A program made the translations under genes and the position numbers. The notes under the pieces are model-generated. The model was not told the DNA's origin. It saw only the letters and a program-made list of their open reading frames with translations, and made no database searches. From positions 1 to 54,791 of the forward strand of contig DGWH01000032.1 in the NCBI GenBank assembly GCA_002395225.1: a DNA stretch of 54,791 bases. Reading direction: 5' to 3'. Source of the stretch: Christensenella sp. UBA4263. Lineage in GTDB: Bacteria > Bacillota > Clostridia > Christensenellales > Aristaeellaceae. The stretch's first letter is position 1, and each line of letters opens with the position of its first letter. This document shows positions 48,251-54,791 of this stretch, piece by piece.

Positions 48251-50605
48251 TCACTGGATCCCCATCGCCATAAAAATGATCCGGCAGACAAAGGTTACCA
48301 CCCAGGCAATGCTGCACTGCAGGATAACGACCGTCAGCGCGCCCCTGCTTCCCAGCTCCCGGCGAATGGTGGAGATTGCCGCCACACAGGGCGTATACAG
48401 AAGGCTGAACACCAGAATGGACAATACGGTCAGTGTGCTCAGCGTTGCCGTGATTCCCGCTTCATTTCCAAACAGAAGGCTCATGACGGAAACAACGCTT
48501 TCCTTGGCCATAAAGCCACTGAGCAGAGAGGTCACAATCCGCCAGTCTCCCAGGCCAATGGGCCGCATCAGCGGAACAAGGAAGCTTGAAATACGGGCCA
48601 GAATGCTGTCCTGGGAATTCTCTACCAGATTAAACGAGAAACTAAAGCTCTGCAGGAACCAGACCACAATGGTCGCAACCATAATCACCGAGAAGGCCCG
48701 ATGCAGGAAGTCCTTCGCCTTTTCCCAGAGCAGCTGCAGCACGTTTTTCGGACTTGGCAGACGGTAATTGGGCAGTTCCATGACAAAGGGCACCGCCTCG
48801 CCCCGGAAGAGCGACTTCTTAAAGACAAATGCAATCAGAATGCCCATGACAATTCCCAGCAGATACAGCGCCGTGATCATCCACCAGGCCTGTCCGGGGA
48901 AAAAGGCATCCACAAAGAAGCTGTAAATCGGGAGCTTTGCGGTACAGGACATAAAGGACGTCAGGATAATCGTCATCCGGCGGTCTCTTTCGCTGGGCAG
49001 CGTCCGTGTAGACATAACCGCCGGCACCGTGCAGCCAAAGCCGATCAGCATCGGAACAATGCTGCGCCCGGACAGGCCGATGCGGCGGAGCATTTTGTCC
49101 ATGAAAAAGGCCACCCGGGCGATATAACCGCTGTCCTCTAGCATTGACAGGAAGAAAAACATCAGGATGATAATCGGCATGAAGCTGAGAACGCTTCCAA
49201 CGCCCTCAAAGATTCCCCGATCCATGAGGCTTTGGATCACCGGATTCACATCTGCCGCCTGCATGCCGCGGTCGACCAGCCCCTGTAACTGTTTGATTCC
49301 GCTGTCCAGCAGGTCCTGCAGGAACGGTCCTACCAGACCAAACGTCAGATAGAAAATGCACGCCATGATCGCGATGAATACCGGAATGGCCGTATATTTG
49401 CCGGTCAGAACCGCATCCAGTTTCTGGCTTCTCCGGAATTCCCGGCTTTCCCTGGGTTTCGTCACGCAGGACTCAGACACCTTTTCGATATAACAGAAAC
49501 GCATGTCCGCAATGGCCGCGCTTCGGTCCAGACCGCGCTCCTTTTCCATCTGAAGGACGATGTGCTCAATGGTCTCCCGCTCGTTCGGATCCAGTTTCAG
49601 CTGGTCCAGAATGAGTTCATCCTTTTCAATAATCTTGCTGGCCGCAAAACGGACCGGAATACCGTTTTTCTCCGCATGATCCTCAATCAGATGGACCAGC
49701 GCATGAATGCAGCGATGCACGGCACCGCCGTGATCTGTCGAATCGCAGAAATCCTGACGAAGCGGCTTTTCCTGATATTTGGCCACATGGACCGCATGCT
49801 TGATCAGTTCATCCACGCCCTGATTCTTGGCAGCAGAGATAGGGATCACCGGAACGCCCAGCATTGCCTCCATGGCATTGATATCGACAGACCCGCCGTT
49901 TCCGGTCATCTCATCCATCATGTTGAGTGCCACCACCATGGGAATCCCCAGCTCAAGCAGCTGCATGGTCAGATACAGATTCCGCTCCAGATTGGTGACA
50001 TCCACAATATTGATGATTGCCTTGGGCTTATGATTGAGAACGAAATTTCTCGATACCAGTTCCTCCGTCGAATACGGCGACATGGAATAAATCCCGGGAA
50101 GATCCGTAATCAGGGTTCCCTTATAGCCCCGGATCGGGCCATCTTTCCGGTCAACCGTCACCCCGGGAAAGTTTCCCACATGCTGATTGGCGCCGGTCAG
50201 CTGGTTGAACAGCGTCGTTTTTCCGCTGTTCTGATTTCCCACCAGTGCAAACGTCAGCAGTGTCCCCTCCGGCAGCGGATTCCCGCTTCCCTTCGGATGA
50301 AACTTCCCCTCCTCGCCGAGTCCCGGATGATCCACCCCTTTTCTGTGCTCCTCTTTCACGCTGGAATCGTTCGTCTCCGCCTTCAGCTGCGTTATCTCAA
50401 TCTTGTCCGCATCATCCAGTCGAAGCGTCAGCTCATAGCCATGCAGCCGGATCTCCATCGGGTCACCCATCGGTGCAAGTTTTGTCACCGTGACCGTGAC
50501 ACCGGGAATGACTCCCATGTCAAGGAAATGCTGACGCAGCTGTCCGTCCCCGCCAACTTTGTCCACACGTGCCCGCTGTCCCGGCTGTATCTCTTTTAAC
50601 GTCAT
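48251..50605 (-). CDS. feoB: FeoA-FeoB fusion, ferrous iron transporter
   Basis: The 784-residue protein has an N-terminal FeoA SH3-like domain (1-75: MTLKEIQPGQRARV, HFLDMGVIPGVTV), a linker, then FeoB. The G domain has GNQNSGKTTLFNQL (G1, about 121), VGNFPGVTV (G2), DLPGIYS (G3) and ALNMMDEM (G4), and the membrane part carries two Gate regions (MLIGFGCTVPAVMSTRTL and LYTPCVAAISTIRREL) with the Cys residues for iron. It takes up Fe(II) with GTP hydrolysis. The fusion of FeoA and FeoB is known in anaerobes. A Cys-rich partner is encoded immediately downstream. Confidence 0.96.
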   Translation of the reverse strand: MTLKEIQPGQRARVDKVGGDGQLRQHFLDMGVIPGVTVTVTKLAPMGDPMEIRLHGYELTLRLDDADKIEITQLKAETNDSSVKEEHRKGVDHPGLGEEGKFHPKGSGNPLPEGTLLTFALVGNQNSGKTTLFNQLTGANQHVGNFPGVTVDRKDGPIRGYKGTLITDLPGIYSMSPYSTEELVSRNFVLNHKPKAIINIVDVTNLERNLYLTMQLLELGIPMVVALNMMDEMTGNGGSVDINAMEAMLGVPVIPISAAKNQGVDELIKHAVHVAKYQEKPLRQDFCDSTDHGGAVHRCIHALVHLIEDHAEKNGIPVRFAASKIIEKDELILDQLKLDPNERETIEHIVLQMEKERGLDRSAAIADMRFCYIEKVSESCVTKPRESREFRRSQKLDAVLTGKYTAIPVFIAIMACIFYLTFGLVGPFLQDLLDSGIKQLQGLVDRGMQAADVNPVIQSLMDRGIFEGVGSVLSFMPIIILMFFFLSMLEDSGYIARVAFFMDKMLRRIGLSGRSIVPMLIGFGCTVPAVMSTRTLPSERDRRMTIILTSFMSCTAKLPIYSFFVDAFFPGQAWWMITALYLLGIVMGILIAFVFKKSLFRGEAVPFVMELPNYRLPSPKNVLQLLWEKAKDFLHRAFSVIMVATIVVWFLQSFSFSFNLVENSQDSILARISSFLVPLMRPIGLGDWRIVTSLLSGFMAKESVVSVMSLLFGNEAGITATLSTLTVLSILVFSLLYTPCVAAISTIRRELGSRGALTVVILQCSIAWVVTFVCRIIFMAMGIQ

Positions 50606-50624
50606 GTTCTTTCCCTCTTCAGCA

Positions 50625-50640
50625 CCCGCACGTCTGCGGG
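50625..50640. other. Small hairpin in the feoAB leader
   Basis: CCCGCA/TGCGGG with a 4-base loop lies about 20 bases ahead of the feoAB start codon, next to an AT-rich tract (50641-50670). On the plus strand it is followed by CTTTATTTATT. It may be a leader hairpin or part of a metal-responsive control region. Confidence 0.45.
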
Positions 50641-50686
50641 CTTTATTTATTCTTTATTTATTGGTATTGGCTCTTTCAGGCAAGCC

Positions 50687-51433
50687 CTATTGTTCAATGC
50701 ATTCCGGCTGCCATTTCAGATAATCCCCGGATACCAGGTGATACTCAATTCCTCTGTGTCTGCCCATCAGGCTGTCATGAAACCGGGATTCTCCATGGCA
50801 GTGGGCATAGACGACCTTTTTAACGCCGTACGCCTCGGCCATTCGGGTGAAACCGCTTTCTTTTTCCAGAATATTGGTCGGCGGATAATGCAGGAACAGG
50901 ATAAATTTGCGGAACCCGTCCGCTCTGGCCGCCTCAAAAGAGACCCGAAGCCGTTCCAGTTCCCGGTCAACCAGTTTGGATGCATGCTCCGCTTCCTTCT
51001 GGTCCCATCCGGTGACACGTCCGCTCCGGTTTACATAAAACGGTCCCTCAAATGTGTACCCTTTCGTTCCGACCAGCGCCGTATCCCCATAGGCATAATA
51101 GTTGTTCTGCAGGAAGAACAGCCTCCCCTCAAACCGCCGGTTCAGTTCCGCTGTCTTTTTCGCATCCCAGAACATATCATGATTTCCCCGGATCAGGACC
51201 TTTTTCCCCGGGAGCGCCATGATAAACTGCAGATCCGGCCCGCAGCTCTCAAAGTTCCGGCCAAAGCTGTGATCCCCTGCCAGCACCAGCACATCCCGGT
51301 CCGTCAGTGTCCGGACACAGTTGTGCATCACCCGCTGCTCATGATCCCGCCACAGCGGGTCCCGCAGCTGCGCCTTGGCTTTCAGCTCACAGCCGAAATG
51401 CAGGTGCAGATCCCCCATCGCATACAGACTCAT
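50687..51433 (-). CDS. Calcineurin-like metallophosphoesterase
   Basis: The 248-residue protein has the family blocks in order: MGDLHLHFG (about 6-14), LAGDHSFGRN (usually GDxxD/N, about 51-60), RGNHDMFWD (about 82-90), FLHYPPTN (about 170) and AHCHGES (about 205). These residues bind two metal ions. The D-H-S variant in the second block is seen in related YkuE/MPP subfamilies. The substrate is unknown. It is leftward, upstream of feoAB by 80 bases; there is no functional link visible. Confidence 0.88.
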   Translation of the reverse strand: MSLYAMGDLHLHFGCELKAKAQLRDPLWRDHEQRVMHNCVRTLTDRDVLVLAGDHSFGRNFESCGPDLQFIMALPGKKVLIRGNHDMFWDAKKTAELNRRFEGRLFFLQNNYYAYGDTALVGTKGYTFEGPFYVNRSGRVTGWDQKEAEHASKLVDRELERLRVSFEAARADGFRKFILFLHYPPTNILEKESGFTRMAEAYGVKKVVYAHCHGESRFHDSLMGRHRGIEYHLVSGDYLKWQPECIEQ

Positions 51434-51502
51434 CCGCTCCTCCCGGCCTTCCCCGCCATTCTCATCATCCTCTCCAGTCCATTCAACGCGCTGAACGCTC
51501 TC

Positions 51503-51979
51503 TCACAGTTCACATGCCATGATGTATTCCTCAGCATTCTCATCCACGATTCTGAACCCGACCGCCTGATACATTCTGAGGGCATAGTTGGCTTTCTGTA
51601 CCGCAAGCGACGCCCGCTTCCATCCCTGGCCCCTCAGCTGTTCCAGCATCCTCCTCATCATTTCCGTTCCGATGCCCCTGCCCCGGTATTCCCTGTACAG
51701 AGAAATGGCAAAGGACGGCGTGTCATCATCGACGTGTCCGTAATCGTCCATAATTCGTGTCCATACAGCGCCGACCACCTTCCCGTCCGCCTCCGCAACG
51801 AGACAGTTGTCCGCCGCGCCGCTGCCAAAATCATCCACATACAGCGAAAGTTCCGGCCGCTCAATGATCGATCTGTCCGGCGGCGCACTGTCCTCCGGAA
51901 CAAAGATCGCCTCATACAGGAAGTCCTTTAGACATTCCCGGCTTTCATCCGCCCTGAGCGGTCTGATTTTCACGTCCAT
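51503..51979 (-). CDS. GNAT-family N-acetyltransferase
   Basis: The ATG at 51979, directly preceded by GGAGG, gives 158 residues. The GNAT fold is seen as a strand with VVGAVWTRIMDD, the acetyl-CoA pyrophosphate loop LYREYRGRGIGTEMMRRM (about 100-117), and ANYALRMYQAVGFRIVDEN near the end. It resembles RimI/YhbS-like enzymes; the target is unknown. It lies between the hydrolase (upstream, 79 bases) and the metallophosphoesterase. Confidence 0.88.
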   Translation of the reverse strand: MDVKIRPLRADESRECLKDFLYEAIFVPEDSAPPDRSIIERPELSLYVDDFGSGAADNCLVAEADGKVVGAVWTRIMDDYGHVDDDTPSFAISLYREYRGRGIGTEMMRRMLEQLRGQGWKRASLAVQKANYALRMYQAVGFRIVDENAEEYIMACEL

Positions 51980-52058
51980 TGTCCGCCTCCGTTCCGGTCG
52001 TTTGCCCAGGCAGGCCTGTCCTGACCCGGATAAACAGACTGCCATAACAGAATGCTTT

Positions 52059-52853
52059 TTACCTGCAGAAAGCAGAAATGCGCTTCAGAAAATCCGGCGC
52101 CTCCTCATAGAGTCCGTGTCCCAGGCCCTCATACATGAAAAGCTGACAGTCACGTATCCGCTCCGCCATCTCCACCGAGGCCTGTCCGGTCACAATCTTA
52201 TCCTCCGTTCCGCCAATCACCAGTGTCGGGCAGAGGATATGGGGAAGCTGGTCATCGGCATCATGGGTCATACAGGACATCGCCTGAATCCGAAAACGTT
52301 CAAAGGACTTTGGCTTTCCAATGTTTCCCAGCAGCCGGTATTCCGCCCGTTTCAGCCGTTTTTTCGCGTAGGAGCGCTCGGCCGTGTCCAGCATAATGCC
52401 TTTGTAATCACCACGATCCGCCATCTCAAGCCATCCGGCAATGACATTCCGGATGGTCGCGTTCGGGCGGCTCAGCGTCACCGTCAGCACCAGTTTTCCC
52501 ACTTTATCCGGATGATCCAGGGCCAGCCACTGTGCAATCATCCCTCCCTGAGAAACGCCCACCATCCGGGCGCCGAAAAGCCCCAGCGCCTCCATCGCGG
52601 CATTCAGGTCATCTGCCATATCCCGGGTGCTCATTCCCGGAATCAGCGTTCTTCGCCGGCTGAACACATACACCGTAAATTCCCCTGCCAATTGCCTGTA
52701 CAGGAGAGCAAACGGCCAGGCCATCCCCTTGACCGTCTTCAGTCCGTCCCCCACACCGGGAATCAGGATAAGCGGTTTCGGCCCGCTGCCAAAACGGATA
52801 TAATCCACCGTTCCGGCCGGCAAATCCAGCACACAGTTCCTGACCTCAAGCAT
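52059..52853 (-). CDS. Alpha/beta hydrolase
   Basis: The 264-residue protein has the oxyanion strand LILIPGVGDGL (about 28-38), nucleophile elbow MVGVSQGGMIAQ (about 97-108), a lid with several charged helices, an Asp in VIGGTEDKIV (about 213) and His in YEGLGHGLYEE (about 245). The full triad is therefore present. Likely an esterase or C-C bond hydrolase of the general family; the substrate is unknown. A divergent copy of the hairpin repeat lies about 140 bases upstream. It may be co-transcribed with the GNAT gene. Confidence 0.88.
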   Translation of the reverse strand: MLEVRNCVLDLPAGTVDYIRFGSGPKPLILIPGVGDGLKTVKGMAWPFALLYRQLAGEFTVYVFSRRRTLIPGMSTRDMADDLNAAMEALGLFGARMVGVSQGGMIAQWLALDHPDKVGKLVLTVTLSRPNATIRNVIAGWLEMADRGDYKGIMLDTAERSYAKKRLKRAEYRLLGNIGKPKSFERFRIQAMSCMTHDADDQLPHILCPTLVIGGTEDKIVTGQASVEMAERIRDCQLFMYEGLGHGLYEEAPDFLKRISAFCR

Positions 52854-52988
52854 GATGCGCCTCTCTTCCCATCCGGTTCATTCCACGCAGGAAAACGTTC
52901 TCCCGGGATGGATGGAATTTCCTCCGCAAAACAGTCCGGCTTTTCATTGGAAGCCGCTTTCAGGCAGCCATTCAGCGCAATGGTCCGG

Positions 52989-53078
52989 TCCCTTTTCAGG
53001 CCTCACCGTTGTCGCTTGCCGGAGCGGCATTGCACGGGAACTGAATTTGGCTGACGGTCCCTGCGCAATGCCGCTCCT
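52989..53078 (-). repeat. Structured intergenic repeat, copy D (divergent)
   Basis: The 3' half agrees with copies A-C on the minus strand (GTGCAATGCCGCTCCGGCAA, then TGAGGCCTGAAAAGGGAC). The 5' half has been replaced so that GGAGCGGCATTGC and GCAATGCCGCTCC make an uninterrupted 13-bp helix; the CTGTCGC hairpin is missing. Confidence 0.6.
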
Positions 53079-53150
53079 ATTGTAACATGTCAGGCCCCTG
53101 TTTGTCCTCAAATCAGAGCAAGACATTCAGAATCAGTCCATTTTTCGCCC

Positions 53151-53210
53151 TCGATGGGCCCTGTCATGCCGCGACAGGAGGTCATCAGGCCGAAACAAAG
53201 CGGCACTGGC
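53151..53210 (+). repeat. Partial, inverted relative of the structured repeat (copy F)
   Basis: On the plus strand GGGCCCTGTC, GCGACAGGAGGTCATCAGGCC and CAAAGCGGC occur in the same order as in copies A-C read on the minus strand, but with an altered hairpin loop and no following gene in that orientation. Probably a decayed copy. Confidence 0.4.
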
Positions 53211-53246
53211 CAGTCGCCGAGGATTTTTCTGCCGAAACACGGACAG

Positions 53247-53284
53247 AAACCGAAAGAACCTTTATCCCGGGGTTCTTTCGGTTT
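53247..53284. terminator. Hairpin after the acetyltransferase gene
   Basis: Perfect 14-bp arms AAACCGAAAGAACC/GGTTCTTTCGGTTT with a 10-base loop lie 20 bases beyond the stop codon of the leftward sugar O-acetyltransferase. The U tract is weak on both strands. Confidence 0.7.
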
Positions 53285-53304
53285 CCTTCCTTTTCATCTG
53301 CTGT

Positions 53305-53931
53305 TCAGTTCTGCATTTCCTGAATCCGTTCCCACGCCTCATCATCGATCGGCTCCCGCCGGAAAAGCATCCGGCGGTCTGCCTCGGTTATGGACCGGAT
53401 GACCCGGCAGGGATTGCCCGCTGCCACCGTCCAGTCCGGAATATCCCGGGTTACCACGCTGCCCGCACCGATTACACAGTTATTGCCGACCGTGACCCCC
53501 GGACAGATCACCGTATTTCCGCCGATCCAGACGTTGTTTCCAATACGCACCTTTTTGCCGTATTCATATCCCGAGTTTCTCGTATCCGGATAAACCGGAT
53601 GACCGGCCGTGTAAATGGCCACATTGGGCGCCATCTGACAGTAGTCCCCGATAATGACCTTTGCCACATCGATAATGGTGCAGTTGTAATTGGCAAAGAA
53701 GTTTTTGCCCACATGGATATGGCTGCCATAATCACAGTAGAAGGGCGGATTAATCACCGCTCCCTCCGAGGAGCCCAAAAGCTCTTTTACCACTTCCTGA
53801 ACCCCTTCAAAATCACTGCGGTCCATAAAGTTCAGTTTCTGCAGGATCTTCCGGCACTTACGCATCTCCTCCGCCACATCCGCATCGGCAATATACGCCA
53901 TCTGTGCATCCCGTCTCGTCGGATTATCCAT
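53305..53931 (-). CDS. Maltose/galactoside O-acetyltransferase-like protein
   Basis: The 208-residue left-handed beta-helix (hexapeptide) protein has an N-terminal helical mac domain (MAYIADADVAEEMRK region), INPPFYCDYGSHIHVGKNFF (about 80), the catalytic His in YTAGHPVYPDTR (about 110), NVWIGGNTVICPGVTVGN and AGNPCRVIRSI at the end. This is the Maa/LacA layout: acetyl transfer from acetyl-CoA to a sugar hydroxyl. Closest in pattern to maltose O-acetyltransferase. It is monocistronic and leftward. Confidence 0.93.
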   Translation of the reverse strand: MDNPTRRDAQMAYIADADVAEEMRKCRKILQKLNFMDRSDFEGVQEVVKELLGSSEGAVINPPFYCDYGSHIHVGKNFFANYNCTIIDVAKVIIGDYCQMAPNVAIYTAGHPVYPDTRNSGYEYGKKVRIGNNVWIGGNTVICPGVTVGNNCVIGAGSVVTRDIPDWTVAAGNPCRVIRSITEADRRMLFRREPIDDEAWERIQEMQN

Positions 53932-54028
53932 TCTTTCGTTCCATCCTCTCTGATTTGTTAATGGGTTTGGGGCATCTTCAAAAAGTCCATCCGTGCCGGG
54001 TCCGGAAACACTTCCCTCCCGTTTTGGG

Positions 54029-54791
54029 TCATCCGTTCATGCCGGAATCATCCGCCGTGTCCGGAATCCGAATCACCGCACGCGTTCCCACGCCCTTTCT
54101 GCTGGTGATGGTCAGTGTCCCTCCGCACATCAGTTTCAGCCGTTCCTGAATATTATAAAGCGCTTCCCTGCTTTGGGAAATCTCGGATTCATCAAATCCC
54201 TGCCCGTTGTCCTCCACAACGATCTCACTGGCCTTGTCGCACCGTCTGGCAGAAATGGTAATCTGAAGCGGGGCCTCCTCTTTCCCGGCCCCATGCTTCA
54301 CGGCATTTTCAACAATCGGCTGAACCGTCAGTGCCGGTAGGCGAAATGCGGTATGCTCAATATGATACTCTACCTCAAGTTCATCCAGGTAACGGCGTTT
54401 TTCCACATCCAGGTACGCCTCTGTATGCCGGAGCTCATCCTGAAAGGGGATGGGATTCTCTGCCGCAATGCCTTCAAAATTGGCCCGCAGATACTCCGTA
54501 AAGCGCTCCACGACCCGCATCGCCTCCTCCGGGTTCCTCCTGCAAAGGACATGGATGGAAGAAAGGACGTTGTAAATATAATGCGGCTTCAGCTGTGAGG
54601 AAAGAAGGTTCAGCCGGAGCAGGACTTTCTCATTTTCCTGCCGGTAATAGCTCTCTGTCTGTTCGGTAAGCAGGAAAACATACATGATAAACGCGCTGAA
54701 CAGTGTCGAATAGATCACCAGTGCCGGACCATAAAAGAATACCTGGAAAACAGCTGCCACCACCGGAACGATCAGGTACAGGAGAATGGCC
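54029..54791 (-). CDS. LytS/YesM-type sensor histidine kinase (N terminus cut by window edge)
   Basis: The frame is open to the last base of the window, so at least the first membrane helices are missing. What is present: one or two membrane segments (about 1-35), a short coiled coil, the His_kinase domain with the phospho-acceptor in LKPHYIYNVLSSIHVLC (about 58-74), and an HATPase (VQPIVENAVKHG, VVEDNGQGFD and GVGTRAVIRI). The family partners with LytTR or AraC-type response regulators, which would lie outside or elsewhere: the next gene in this direction is the acetyltransferase, with about 100 bases between. Confidence 0.92.
   Translation of the reverse strand, partial: AILLYLIVPVVAAVFQVFFYGPALVIYSTLFSAFIMYVFLLTEQTESYYRQENEKVLLRLNLLSSQLKPHYIYNVLSSIHVLCRRNPEEAMRVVERFTEYLRANFEGIAAENPIPFQDELRHTEAYLDVEKRRYLDELEVEYHIEHTAFRLPALTVQPIVENAVKHGAGKEEAPLQITISARRCDKASEIVVEDNGQGFDESEISQSREALYNIQERLKLMCGGTLTITSRKGVGTRAVIRIPDTADDSGMNG

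Overview
The window looks like chromosome from a fermentative, strictly anaerobic member of the Bacillota (Clostridia-like, possibly gut). The evidence is Gram-positive style Shine-Dalgarno sequences and sigma-A promoters, an AdhE ethanol pathway under a Rex-type operator, two [FeFe]-hydrogenase-family proteins with a SpoIIE-type phosphatase, a FeoA-FeoB fusion, a NahK-type sugar kinase and a class M-like sirtuin. Base composition is roughly even to slightly GC-rich, except for one AT-rich insertion element. No phage, plasmid, CRISPR or rRNA locus was seen. Species cannot be fixed from the sequence alone. || Layout: 1-5.5 kb holds signalling and orphan genes (hybrid histidine kinase cut by the left edge, PHP phosphoesterase, small hypothetical protein, short methyltransferase-like protein, degenerate-GGDEF/EAL protein). 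5.5-11.5 kb holds a leftward CUT1 sugar ABC importer without its ATPase; divergent from it is a NahK-like kinase behind a long structured leader, then tcdA. 11.5-12.3 kb is a gene-poor gap with remnants. 12.3-16.7 kb has an Fe-S aldo/keto reductase, then a leftward cluster of two esterases and an ATP-grasp ligase whose intergenic spaces carry copies of a hairpin repeat. 16.9-21.3 kb is a MoxR-DUF58-transglutaminase operon. 21.4-26.3 kb has an aquaporin and the rightward birA-acpS-nnrD/E-yitT run. 26.4-26.6 kb has two serine tRNAs. 26.8-29.7 kb is a 2.9-kb insertion sequence with 17-bp terminal inverted repeats, an ISAs1-like transposase and two accessory genes. || 30.1-39.5 kb is the redox region: LysR regulator, adhE with a perfect Rex operator over its -10 box, a small kinase, a thioredoxin-fold [2Fe-2S] protein, an HydS-like sensory hydrogenase with a PAS domain, a SpoIIE phosphatase and a group B-like hydrogenase. 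Together they suggest sensing of hydrogen or ferredoxin redox state, relayed by dephosphorylation, beside the ethanol branch. 39.5-45.1 kb has an aldo/keto reductase, a large NYN/OST-HTH/repeat/helix-hairpin-helix protein and a GT39-like membrane protein. 45.1-46.4 kb is decayed DNA with a frameshifted sensor fragment. 46.4-54.8 kb has an orphan class M-like sirtuin, an uncharacterised 78-residue protein with a very strong promoter and two terminators, the feoAB/Cys-rich iron uptake genes, a metallophosphoesterase, a GNAT acetyltransferase, a hydrolase, a maltose-acetyltransferase-like protein and a LytS-type kinase cut by the right edge. || Most interesting: (1) a repeat found between the esterase and ATP-grasp genes that can fold as a hairpin plus a pseudoknot ending at the ribosome binding site, in tandem upstream of the ATP-grasp gene; (2) the multi-branched leader of the NahK-like gene; (3) the NYN/OST-HTH repeat protein; (4) the hydrogenase-phosphatase operon downstream of Rex-controlled adhE; (5) the three-gene ISAs1-like element.
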